This document shows positions 42,930 through 50,545 of a DNA stretch of 57,882 nucleotides, piece after piece. The notes beneath the pieces are model-generated. The model had not been told where the DNA came from. It did no database searches and saw only the letters and a program-made list of their open reading frames with translations. The translations under genes and the position numbers were made by a program. Every line of letters starts with the position of its first letter. Within the stretch, counting starts at the first letter, position 1. This DNA comes from Paenibacillus camerounensis (GTDB lineage: Bacteria > Bacillota > Bacilli > Paenibacillales > Paenibacillaceae). Location: assembly GCF_000723885.1 (NCBI RefSeq), contig NZ_CCDG010000015.1:1-57882 (forward strand), written 5' to 3'.

Positions 42930-44579
42930 ATGAACAAAAAAGGGTATGTATCATTATTGATGGCCTCGGTCATGACCGCCGGTATGCTGGCCGGATGCTC
43001 CGGCAACAACAATAAACAGAACGCCGCAGCCACTAACAGCCCTGCAGAGACAGCAGCAGCTACAAATGCTGCAGCTGAAGGGAAATACCCGGATTATTCA
43101 CAAGGCTTCAAAGACAAGGTTTCGCTTGATATCCCGGTCTATGAGCGTGCGTTCGAAGGCTGGAATGTTACGGATAACTACTACACCCGCTGGGTGCAGG
43201 CAGAGTTCGGTGACAAATACAACATTGATGTTAACTTTATTCCGATTACCCGCAAGAGTGAAGTCATTGACTATGAGCAGCTGCTGGCATCGCACAAAGC
43301 TCCGGATATCATCTTCCACTACGATATGCCGCAAGCGCTTACTTACTATGGTGAGGATGTCATGCAGCCGCTGGACTGGGCTGAGATTGAGAATTATGCG
43401 CCGACTTATTGGGGCAGTATGGGTGAGACCATCAAGCAGTATGGTATTGTAGATGACCAGAATATTTTCTTCTACGCTGCCCGTCCGGAAGCTGATAACT
43501 TCACTACCCTTATCCGCAAAGACTGGGTAGAGAAGGTGGGTATGAAGGTTGAGGATCTGACTTCCCTTGAGAAATACAACGATATGCTCGCGAAATGGAA
43601 AGAAGCCGGACTCGGTGTAACCGGGGGCAGCTTGACAGCCAATAGCTTCAACTATAACTATGCCTTCCGTGACTGGCCAATCGACGCCAAGTATCGTGCG
43701 CTGTATTCCGATCTGAGCGTGGCTGATTTCACTACTAAGGATACAGAGCTATGGCTGCGCAACATGAACTACCAGTACAATAACGGTCTCATTGATAAAG
43801 AATTCTATCTGCGCACTGACGAGCAAAAAATCAAATCGGAGTTTGTTTCCGGCAAAACAGGTACCTTTGGACTCTATCTGACCAACAATACGGATGTTAT
43901 ATCCGCGACGCTGGCCAATGACCCTAACGCTGAGTTTGCTATCGTGCCTCCATTTGCAGGTGTTCCGGAAGGCAAGCAGCCTCAAGGCCGTGCCTACTGG
44001 CCGTTCGGTTTCATCATGGGAATTAACTATGAAACCTCCGATGAAGAACGCGCTGCAGTCTGGATGTACCTGGAATGGCTGAGCCAGCCGGAGAACCTGT
44101 TCAAATTCCAGAACGGTATTGAAGGCGAGAACTACACGCTTGATGCAGAAGGCATCGCTGTTAAGAACCCGGATTACAAAGGTGAATCTGTCCTGTCCCA
44201 GAACAACAATAAAGACTACTGGGGTCTTGTAACAGAAATTGCGCAATACCCTGAGCCTGAAAAGACACTCAAAGCGAACCTGCGCAACTGGTCGCCTGCC
44301 GGCTATGAATATCTGGCTGACGATCTGGTGAAGTACTACAATGAAGTAGCTGAATTCCGCACACCGGACGCCATGTTCACAACCGTTCTTGAAAAGGTTA
44401 ATGAATACAAAGCAGATCTTAATACCCTCTTCCAGGAACTCTATGTGAAGATTGTACTGGCTCCTGAAGCTGACTTCGATGCCAACTATGAAGCAGCGAA
44501 GAAAACCTACCTGGATGCAGGCTACCAGGAAATCCTTGATGAGAAGCAAAAAGCAATTGATGCGGGCCAGTTCCGTTAA
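42930..44579 (+). CDS. Sugar ABC transporter substrate-binding lipoprotein
   Basis: A 549-residue extracellular lipoprotein. The signal peptide ends in the lipobox LAGC, with the lipidated Cys at about residue 23, followed by an Asn/Ala-rich linker. The length and segments such as 'ARPEADNFTTLIRKDWVEKVGM' and 'GRAYWPFGFIMGINYETSDEERAAVWMYLEWL' match the large LplA/YtcQ-type binding proteins that capture oligosaccharides. With the acetylesterase and the YesS-like regulator, a pectin-derived oligosaccharide is the best guess. Confidence 0.9.
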   Translation: MNKKGYVSLLMASVMTAGMLAGCSGNNNKQNAAATNSPAETAAATNAAAEGKYPDYSQGFKDKVSLDIPVYERAFEGWNVTDNYYTRWVQAEFGDKYNIDVNFIPITRKSEVIDYEQLLASHKAPDIIFHYDMPQALTYYGEDVMQPLDWAEIENYAPTYWGSMGETIKQYGIVDDQNIFFYAARPEADNFTTLIRKDWVEKVGMKVEDLTSLEKYNDMLAKWKEAGLGVTGGSLTANSFNYNYAFRDWPIDAKYRALYSDLSVADFTTKDTELWLRNMNYQYNNGLIDKEFYLRTDEQKIKSEFVSGKTGTFGLYLTNNTDVISATLANDPNAEFAIVPPFAGVPEGKQPQGRAYWPFGFIMGINYETSDEERAAVWMYLEWLSQPENLFKFQNGIEGENYTLDAEGIAVKNPDYKGESVLSQNNNKDYWGLVTEIAQYPEPEKTLKANLRNWSPAGYEYLADDLVKYYNEVAEFRTPDAMFTTVLEKVNEYKADLNTLFQELYVKIVLAPEADFDANYEAAKKTYLDAGYQEILDEKQKAIDAGQFR

Positions 44580-44623
44580 TCCGGTTGCAGCCAGTATAAC
44601 TGAACAGCCGTACGGATAAAAAC

Positions 44624-44672
44624 ATCCCCGGCGGGACATTCCATAGTAGTATGGAACGTCCTGCCGGGGATT
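44624..44672. terminator. Bidirectional terminator between the sugar operon and the LysR gene
   Basis: ATCCCCGGCGGGAC pairs with GTCCTGCCGGGGAT, continuing into TTCCATA/TATGGAA; TTTTT lies on the minus-strand side. Confidence 0.8.
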
Positions 44673-44678
44673 TGCTGT

Positions 44679-45578
44679 TTATTCCTGGTCTGCCAGGAAC
44701 ACTTCCTCTGTAACCTGTACAAGGCAGCGCGAAGCTGTGCTGAGTCCGCCGTTGCCGGGATAAATGAGACAGGTGGTGCGCTGGGTCTGCTCCAGCTCTT
44801 TGATATGCAGGGAGACTAGTCCGCCGCCGTTCAGCAGCTCCGGACGCAGGTATGACTTCGGCAGGAGTGCAGCGGCCTTAATTGTCGGCAGCAGCCGCAC
44901 GATGGCCTCGAAGGAGTCGATCTCCATCCGTACATCAGGGTCGGTGCCGCAGCGCTGGAACAGCTCATCAGTCATACGGCGGTACCAGGTTCCCTTAGAG
45001 AATAGAATCATCGGCAGCCGGTTGAGATCATCCATTGTCAGCTTTGCACTAAGGGTCAGCGGATGGTGCTCGGAGACGACCAGCCTGAGCTGGTCCTCAA
45101 ACAGCGGAATGCAGCGCAGGCCCGGCTCCTGGATGGAGGAGGCGACGATCCCGACATCGCTCCGGCCTTCGCTGACGGAGGATACAATCTCATGCGTCCG
45201 TCCGGTAATCAGCTTCAGCTCGGCAGCCGGATATTTCTCCATGTAGGCGTTCACAAGCGGCGGCAGTGTCGTCTGCAGGGTGGTGAGGCTGGCCCCCAGG
45301 GTAACGAGCTGCGGCTCACCTTCCTTGAATTTGGACAGGGCTTCAAGGAATTTGGAGCGCTGCAGCCGCTGTTCAAGTGCATAAGTATAAGTAAGGCGTC
45401 CGACCTCAGTCAGCTCCAGCCGCTTGCCGAACCGGTTGAACAGGGATACGCCGAGGCGCTCCTCCAGCTTCGAGATTTTGCGGGAGAGGGCAGGCTGTGA
45501 GAGATTGAGCTGGCGCGAGGCCCGGTTGAGGCTGGAATGCTCTACAACCGCAGCAAAAATGTCCAAATCATCGAACAT
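44679..45578 (-). CDS. LysR-family regulator divergent from sdhCAB
   Basis: A 299-residue LysR-type regulator. The N-terminal helix-turn-helix reads 'NRASRQLNLSQPALSRKISKLEERLGVSLFNR' (residues 17-48), followed by the periplasmic-binding-like effector domain ('LKLITGRTHEIVSSVSEGRSDVGIVAS' near 130). The size and the divergent position before sdhCAB suggest control of the succinate dehydrogenase operon, comparable to CcpC near TCA genes in Bacillus, but the effector and target are inference. SD AAAGGAGAA is before the ATG. Confidence 0.9.
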   Translation of the reverse strand: MFDDLDIFAAVVEHSSLNRASRQLNLSQPALSRKISKLEERLGVSLFNRFGKRLELTEVGRLTYTYALEQRLQRSKFLEALSKFKEGEPQLVTLGASLTTLQTTLPPLVNAYMEKYPAAELKLITGRTHEIVSSVSEGRSDVGIVASSIQEPGLRCIPLFEDQLRLVVSEHHPLTLSAKLTMDDLNRLPMILFSKGTWYRRMTDELFQRCGTDPDVRMEIDSFEAIVRLLPTIKAAALLPKSYLRPELLNGGGLVSLHIKELEQTQRTTCLIYPGNGGLSTASRCLVQVTEEVFLADQE

Positions 45579-45609
45579 AAGGGGGTTCTCCTTTGACCAA
45601 TCTATGGTA

Positions 45610-45660
45610 ATGCTGATACTTTACGCTCATTGTCTATGGATGAATGTGATAATGCTCATA
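45610..45660. promoter_or_regulatory. Direct repeats, candidate LysR-regulator sites
   Basis: ATGCTGATA (45610-45618) and ATGCTCATA (45652-45660) are near-identical direct repeats exactly 42 bases apart, about four helical turns. The second one also forms the inverted repeat ATGCT-CAT-AGCAT. They lie 30-85 bases from the start of the lysR gene, the usual place for autoregulatory sites. Confidence 0.45.
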
Positions 45661-45730
45661 GCATAGCTGCCGGGAAAAGACGATCCAATATCGGAAAAAG
45701 CGGATTAAACCAGGAAACCAAGGTTCTAAA

Positions 45731-45745
45731 TGAGAATTATTATCA
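45731..45745. promoter_or_regulatory. Fur box in the lysR-sdhC intergenic region
   Basis: TGAGAATTATTATCA matches the 7-1-7 Fur consensus TGATAATNATTATCA at all but one position. It points to iron control of the sdhCAB operon or of an unseen transcript in this 435-base gap. In Bacillus sdh is controlled by iron through the Fur-regulated FsrA sRNA, so direct Fur control here would be a variant. Confidence 0.6.
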
Positions 45746-45845
45746 TATTAAAAATATTCTTATGCATTTATTGTATAACGTTTAATAATTAGATTGCAAT
45801 TCCCTTATAAGACAAAAAAGAGTAACATGAAAAGTGACACAAGAT

Positions 45846-45862
45846 ATTCACATATTGTGAAT
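45846..45862. promoter_or_regulatory. Perfect palindrome before sdhC
   Basis: ATTCACA-TAT-TGTGAAT is a perfect inverted repeat 152 bases before the sdhC start. Its arms point outward compared with a Rex site, so the regulator is unclear. A further weak cre-like site TGAAAACGCTGTTT is at 45977-45990. Confidence 0.45.
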
Positions 45863-46013
45863 GTTAGAGCAAAGTCCGGGAAAACAATGGATAGCGGTGA
45901 AAATAGATGTCTGGCGAGCTGATTAGGCCTTCCTTCCCCTGTTTCAACTGTACTCCCGGCGGTGTATGCTCATTAATGAAAACGCTGTTTTAATCGGAAA
46001 GGGGACACTTTGC

Positions 46014-46679
46014 ATGAGAGGATTTTATTCCAGAAAGATTCATTCCTTGCTCGGCGTTATCCCGCTCGGATTCTTCTTCATCGAACACATGATGACGAAT
46101 TTCGCGGCAGTAGAGGGTGGCGCTTCAGGCTTCATTGACAGTGTGGTGTGGCTGAACAGCCTTCCGCTTGTCTTCTTCCTGGAATTGTTCGGCATCTGGC
46201 TTCCGCTGCTGTACCATGGAGTCTTCGGGCTGTATATCGCTTACCAGTCCAAGCCGAACCTGAGCCGCTTCAACCTGGAAAGAAACTGGCGTTATACCCT
46301 GCAGCGGATCAGCGGGGTCATTACCTTCGTGTTCATCGTCTGGCATATGTTCGAGACGCGGGTTCAGGTTGCCGTAGGCAATGTTGAACATGAGCAGCTT
46401 GGCGGCGTCATGCATGATATTGTGACTCAGCCGCTGATGCTGGCGATTTATGTGATCGCTATCATTGCAGCCTGCTTCCACTTCTCAAACGGACTCTGGT
46501 CTTTCCTGATCAGCTGGGGCATTACCGTCGGGCCGCGCTCACAAAAAGTGTCCTCCGTGCTCTGTCTCGGTCTTTTCGTTATTGTAACCTTTATGTTCCT
46601 GATCTCGCTGTTCGCCTTCCGTGACAGTGAATTCCAGACAGCGGCCGGCGCCGCACAGACCCTCAGAACGCTGCTTTAA
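46014..46679 (+). CDS. sdhC: Succinate dehydrogenase cytochrome b558 subunit SdhC
   Basis: A 221-residue membrane anchor with five helices that binds two hemes and menaquinone, of the single-anchor type used by Bacillus (no SdhD). Heme-ligand histidines are expected in 'RKIHSLLGVIPLGFF', 'FFIEHMMTN', 'YHGVFGLYI' and 'IVWHMFETR'. The ATG at 46014 follows GGAAAGGGG; an in-frame start at 45966 is further off and lacks an SD. The three sdh genes lie in the order C-A-B with gaps of about 80 bases that hold hairpins. Confidence 0.95.
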   Translation: MRGFYSRKIHSLLGVIPLGFFFIEHMMTNFAAVEGGASGFIDSVVWLNSLPLVFFLELFGIWLPLLYHGVFGLYIAYQSKPNLSRFNLERNWRYTLQRISGVITFVFIVWHMFETRVQVAVGNVEHEQLGGVMHDIVTQPLMLAIYVIAIIAACFHFSNGLWSFLISWGITVGPRSQKVSSVLCLGLFVIVTFMFLISLFAFRDSEFQTAAGAAQTLRTLL

Positions 46680-46705
46680 GCGGGTGACGGCTGTTAAAAG
46701 AGACG

Positions 46706-46743
46706 GTTTTGTACAAAGCTATATTATATGTACCCTACAAAAC
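46706..46743 (+). promoter_or_regulatory. Leader hairpin before sdhA
   Basis: GTTTTGTA (46706-46713) and TACAAAAC (46736-46743) form a perfect 8-bp stem with a 22-base loop. The stem ends 3 bases before AGGAGG of sdhA. The same geometry precedes sdhB and chdC. Confidence 0.75.
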
Positions 46744-46759
46744 TTTAGGAGGAACTCTC

Positions 46760-48502
46760 ATGGCATCAGCCGATATCATTATCGTGGGCGGCGGGCTGGC
46801 TGGCCTGATGGCTACCATCAAGGCGGCGGAATCCGGCGCACATGTTCATCTATTCTCTCTGGTCCCTGTCAAAAGATCGCATTCGGTCTGCGCCCAAGGA
46901 GGCATCAACGGGGCTGTAAATACGAAGGGCGAGGGAGACTCGCCCTGGGAGCATTTCGACGATACCGTCTACGGCGGTGACTTCCTGGCGAACCAGCCGC
47001 CGGTTAAGGCGATGTGTGAGGCTGCGCCGGGGATTATCCACCTGATGGACCGGATGGGCGTTATGTTCAACCGTACACCGGAGGGGCTGCTCGATTTCCG
47101 CCGGTTCGGCGGTACGAAGCGTCACCGGACGGCTTTTGCCGGGGCGACTACCGGACAGCAGCTGCTGTATGCGCTCGATGAGCAGGTACGGCGCTGGGAG
47201 GCGGAGGGCCTTGTAACCAAGAGCGAGAACTGGGAGTTCCTCTCGGTTATTCTGGACGATGCGGGCGTCTGCCGCGGTATCAGCGCCCAGAACCTGAAGA
47301 CGATGGAAATTCAGACCTTTCCGTCGGATGCGGTTATTCTCGCCAGCGGCGGGCCGGGCATTATTTTCGGCAAAACAACCAACTCGGTCATCAATACAGG
47401 AACCGCGGCCAGCGCGGTCTATCAGCAGGGTGTCCATTATGCCAACGGGGAATTCATCCAGATCCACCCCACGGCGATTCCGGGCGACGACAAGCTGCGG
47501 CTGATGTCGGAATCGGCGCGCGGCGAAGGCGGGCGTATCTGGACTTACAAGGACGGCAAGCCATGGTACTTCCTGGAGGAAAAATATCCTTCCTACGGAA
47601 ACCTGGTGCCGCGCGATATTGCCACCCGGGAGATTTTTAATGTATGTGTCGATCAGGGCCTGGGCATTAACGGCGAGAACATGGTCTACCTGGACCTGTC
47701 GCACAAGGACCCGAAGGAGCTTGACGTCAAGCTCGGCGGCATTATCGAGATCTACGAAAAATTCATGGGGGATGATCCCCGCAAGATTCCGATGAAGATT
47801 TTCCCGGCTGTGCATTATTCAATGGGCGGCATGTGGGTCGATTATAACCAGATGACCAATATCCCGGGACTGTTCGCAGCGGGCGAATGCGAATACCAGT
47901 ACCACGGTGCGAACAGGCTCGGCGCGAACTCGCTCGTCTCGGCAATCTACGGCGGGATGGTATCGGGACCGAAGGCGGTAGAATATATTAAAGGGCTTAA
48001 GAAGTCCGTGCAGGATATTCCGTCCACCGTGTTCGACAGCTTCCACAAGCAGCAGGTTGGCAAATACGAATCACTGCTGAACATGTCAGGTACAGAAAAC
48101 GCCTATGTAATCCATAAGGAGTTGGGCGAATGGATGACCGCCAATATGACCGTGGTGCGTGAGAACAAGCGGCTTGAAGCGACGATCGGCAAAATCAAAG
48201 AGCTTAAGGTGCGCTACGGCAACATCAATATGAGCGATACCTCGCGCTGGAATAACCAGGGCGTTGCCTTCACCCGCCAGCTGTGGAACATGCTGGAGCT
48301 GGCCGAGGCGATGACACTCGGAGCGCTGCTGCGCAATGAGAGCCGCGGAGCCCACTACAAGCCGGAATTCCCGAACCGTAACGATGAGGAGTTCCTCAAG
48401 ACAACCAAAGCGGCATGGACGGCGGATGGCCCGCAAATCTCCTATGAGGCTGTAGATGTGTCGCTGATTCCGCCGCGGGTGCGTGACTATTCCAAGGATT
48501 AA
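46760..48502 (+). CDS. sdhA: Succinate dehydrogenase flavoprotein subunit SdhA
   Basis: The 580-residue FAD subunit that oxidises succinate to fumarate on the inner face of the membrane. FAD fold 'DIIIVGGGLAGLMATIKAAE' lies at residues 5-24. 'KRSHSVCAQGGINGAVNTKGEGDSPWEHF' carries the histidine that links FAD covalently (near residue 40). Substrate residues are in 'QIHPTAIPGDDKL' and 'SESARGEGGRIW' near 240-260, and 'HYSMGGMWVD' and 'HGANRLGANSLVSAIYGG' follow. Start is the ATG 7 bases after AGGAGG. No truncation. Confidence 0.97.
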   Translation: MASADIIIVGGGLAGLMATIKAAESGAHVHLFSLVPVKRSHSVCAQGGINGAVNTKGEGDSPWEHFDDTVYGGDFLANQPPVKAMCEAAPGIIHLMDRMGVMFNRTPEGLLDFRRFGGTKRHRTAFAGATTGQQLLYALDEQVRRWEAEGLVTKSENWEFLSVILDDAGVCRGISAQNLKTMEIQTFPSDAVILASGGPGIIFGKTTNSVINTGTAASAVYQQGVHYANGEFIQIHPTAIPGDDKLRLMSESARGEGGRIWTYKDGKPWYFLEEKYPSYGNLVPRDIATREIFNVCVDQGLGINGENMVYLDLSHKDPKELDVKLGGIIEIYEKFMGDDPRKIPMKIFPAVHYSMGGMWVDYNQMTNIPGLFAAGECEYQYHGANRLGANSLVSAIYGGMVSGPKAVEYIKGLKKSVQDIPSTVFDSFHKQQVGKYESLLNMSGTENAYVIHKELGEWMTANMTVVRENKRLEATIGKIKELKVRYGNINMSDTSRWNNQGVAFTRQLWNMLELAEAMTLGALLRNESRGAHYKPEFPNRNDEEFLKTTKAAWTADGPQISYEAVDVSLIPPRVRDYSKD

Positions 48503-48510
48503 TTATAATC

Positions 48511-48572
48511 GCGTATGCTTTCGAAGCGAGTTTTGTACGAAGGATAACCGGAGAAGTAACGCTCACAAAACT
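48511..48572 (+). repeat. Leader repeat and hairpin before sdhB
   Basis: GCGTATGCTTTCGAAGC (48511-48527) is followed by a hairpin, AGTTTTGT (48529-48536) with ACAAAACT (48565-48572), which ends three bases before AGGAGG of sdhB. The first block is identical to part of each chdC repeat unit read on the minus strand, and the hairpin has the same position relative to the SD. Confidence 0.8.
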
Positions 48573-48589
48573 TTTAGGAGGTAACCGAT

Positions 48590-49354
48590 ATGGCGGAAAC
48601 TGCTGCAGCTCCCAAAAACGTGAAATTTATCATTACCCGCCAGGACGAACCGGAGAGCACACCTTATAATGAGGAATTTGAGCTGGCGTACCGGCCGGGG
48701 ATGAATGTAATCAGCGCTTTGATGGAAATCCAGCGTAATCCGGTTAACGCAAGCGGTGACAGTACGGTGCCGGTCTGCTGGGACTCCAACTGTCTTGAGG
48801 AAGTATGCGGGGCCTGCTCAATGGTGATCAACGGCAAGCCGCGCCAGGCCTGTGCCGCACTGATAGACAACCTGGAGCAGCCGGTACGGATTGAGCCGAT
48901 GAAGACCTTCCCGGTGGTACGTGACCTGGTCATTGACCGCAGCCGGATGTTCAATGCCCTTAAGCGGGTCAAGGCATGGATTCCAATTGACGGTACCTAC
49001 GATCTCGGTCCGGGTCCGCGGATGCCCGAGAAAAAACGCCAGTGGGCCTATGAGCTGTCCAAATGCATGACCTGCGGCGTCTGCCTGGAGGCCTGCCCGA
49101 ACGTCAATGAGAAGACCGATTTCATCGGCCCTGCAGCGATCTCCCAGGTACGCCTGTTCAACGCCCATCCGACTGGCGAAATGAACGCGGATGACCGCCT
49201 GGAGGCGCTGATGGAGGACGGCGGGATCGACGGCTGCGGTAACTCGCAGAACTGTGTGCGCGCCTGTCCGAAAGGCATTCCGCTGACCACCTCGATTGCC
49301 GAGATCAATAAGCAGACTACCAAGCATATGTTCAAGCGCTGGCTGGGCGTGTAG
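48590..49354 (+). CDS. sdhB: Succinate dehydrogenase iron-sulfur subunit SdhB
   Basis: The 254-residue subunit that carries electrons from SdhA to menaquinone in SdhC through three Fe-S clusters. The [2Fe-2S] ligands are in 'CLEEVCGACSMVINGKPRQAC' parts near residues 68-86. The [4Fe-4S] and [3Fe-4S] ligands are in 'CMTCGVCLEACP' near 163 and 'CGNSQNCVRACPKGIP' near 222. The N-terminus has a short Ala-rich extension. The ATG follows AGGAGG by 8 bases. A strong terminator ends the operon. Confidence 0.96.
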   Translation: MAETAAAPKNVKFIITRQDEPESTPYNEEFELAYRPGMNVISALMEIQRNPVNASGDSTVPVCWDSNCLEEVCGACSMVINGKPRQACAALIDNLEQPVRIEPMKTFPVVRDLVIDRSRMFNALKRVKAWIPIDGTYDLGPGPRMPEKKRQWAYELSKCMTCGVCLEACPNVNEKTDFIGPAAISQVRLFNAHPTGEMNADDRLEALMEDGGIDGCGNSQNCVRACPKGIPLTTSIAEINKQTTKHMFKRWLGV

Positions 49355-49381
49355 CGCCTTACCGCTGCAATTATTCTGTTC

Positions 49382-49424
49382 AAAGCCGTTCCCCAAGGCT
49401 GTTTCCGCCTTGGGGAACGGCTTT
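49382..49424 (+). terminator. Terminator of sdhCAB
   Basis: AAAGCCGTTCCCCAAGGC and GCCTTGGGGAACGGCTTT form a perfect 18-bp stem with a 7-base loop. Confidence 0.92.
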
Positions 49425-49585
49425 ATTGCTTAAAGGCGCGGGGATAAAGTACGATTAGTACAGTTCTGTGAACTACAGGCCTTAAGACCCGGCTGGTAAT
49501 GTTTTATATGTTTCTTTTGCGCGGAAAAGCGGGTACATGATATACATTCCGTCAATACATAAGGAACAGCGAAAAAAAGGTAAAC

Positions 49586-49615
49586 TTAAACATTTATAGA
49601 ACTGCATGTTATAAT
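49586..49615 (+). promoter_or_regulatory. Promoter of the DUF3891 gene
   Basis: TTAAAC (49586-49591) and TATAAT (49610-49615) are 18 bases apart, with an extended TGT before the -10. The rest of the 312-base gap holds the sdh terminator and nothing else seen. Confidence 0.6.
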
Positions 49616-49666
49616 CTTCTTGGTTAATGCGCTTTCAATTTAAGGAGTACCGGGGGAGGAATTACG

Positions 49667-50470
49667 TTGATCTGTCGAGAGCAGGATGGAACAATTGTCA
49701 TGGTTAAGCAGCATGAGCACGGGCGGCTGGCCGGAGAGCTTGCCAAATGGTTCAAGGATGAACAGGTGCCCGAATCTGTACGCCGCGATGAAGTGCTGTG
49801 GTCCATTGCCAACCACGACCGGGGCTGGATTGATCTGGATGAGACACCCTTCTGGAATGATGCCGAGAACGCCCCTTACAGCTTTATTGATTTTCCTGTC
49901 GTGCCTAAGCTTACCTTTTACCGGCGGGGGCTTAATGAAATTGAAGCGGTCTCCCCCTATGGCGCATTGCTGTGCAGCCTGCATTTTGAACGGCTGATTG
50001 AGGTGTCCGGAGAGGAATGTCCGGAGCTGGAGGAGTATCAGAAGGATGAAGCGGAGCGCCGGGCAAGCATTCACCGTGAGCTGGAGCAGCGCGCCGTCCC
50101 GATCGGTGAAGATGAGCTGTATTATGATGCCAGACTGCTGCAGTTCTGTGATGACCTGTCGCTGTATATGGCGCTGAACCGGCCGGGCAGCCCCAAATCC
50201 GAAGAGCACCCGTGGTGGAAGGACGGCTTCTCGGGCAGCGAGGATTTTAAATTCACCTCCGGCCGGGTAATTACCGCCGAGTGGCAGGATGAAGCGACAC
50301 TGCGGCTGGAGCCGTTTCCGTTCACCCATGAGGTGGAGACTGTCATCATACTGCGCAAGGTGAGCCGTAAGGACATTACCGACAAGGGGATAGCCCGTGC
50401 ATACCGCGAGACACCGGAGGAGGAGTGCCGGATTATGGTGACCGGTTTTGCGGGGGAAACGCCTGCTTAA
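49667..50470 (+). CDS. DUF3891 family protein
   Basis: A 267-residue soluble protein. The N-terminal part has 'VKQHEHGRLAGELAKWF' and 'WSIANHDRGWIDLDETPFWN', a His/His-Asp pattern resembling a metal-binding HD-like fold, and the whole matches DUF3891, which has no assigned function. The C-terminal part is beta-rich. Start is TTG, with GGGGGAGG 7 bases upstream. It stands between the sdh operon and a phosphoesterase gene in the same direction and may share a transcript with the latter. Confidence 0.75.
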   Translation: MICREQDGTIVMVKQHEHGRLAGELAKWFKDEQVPESVRRDEVLWSIANHDRGWIDLDETPFWNDAENAPYSFIDFPVVPKLTFYRRGLNEIEAVSPYGALLCSLHFERLIEVSGEECPELEEYQKDEAERRASIHRELEQRAVPIGEDELYYDARLLQFCDDLSLYMALNRPGSPKSEEHPWWKDGFSGSEDFKFTSGRVITAEWQDEATLRLEPFPFTHEVETVIILRKVSRKDITDKGIARAYRETPEEECRIMVTGFAGETPA

Positions 50471-50545
50471 TGCTAAGCATTCTCAGCATTTATACGGTTG
50501 AGGCTGAACAATATGATCCAATTTGGTGCAAAGGAGAATCTCCCT

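Noticed and set aside
45846..45862. Rex operator before sdhC
   Set aside because: The half-sites have reversed polarity compared with the Rex consensus, so the name is not supported.
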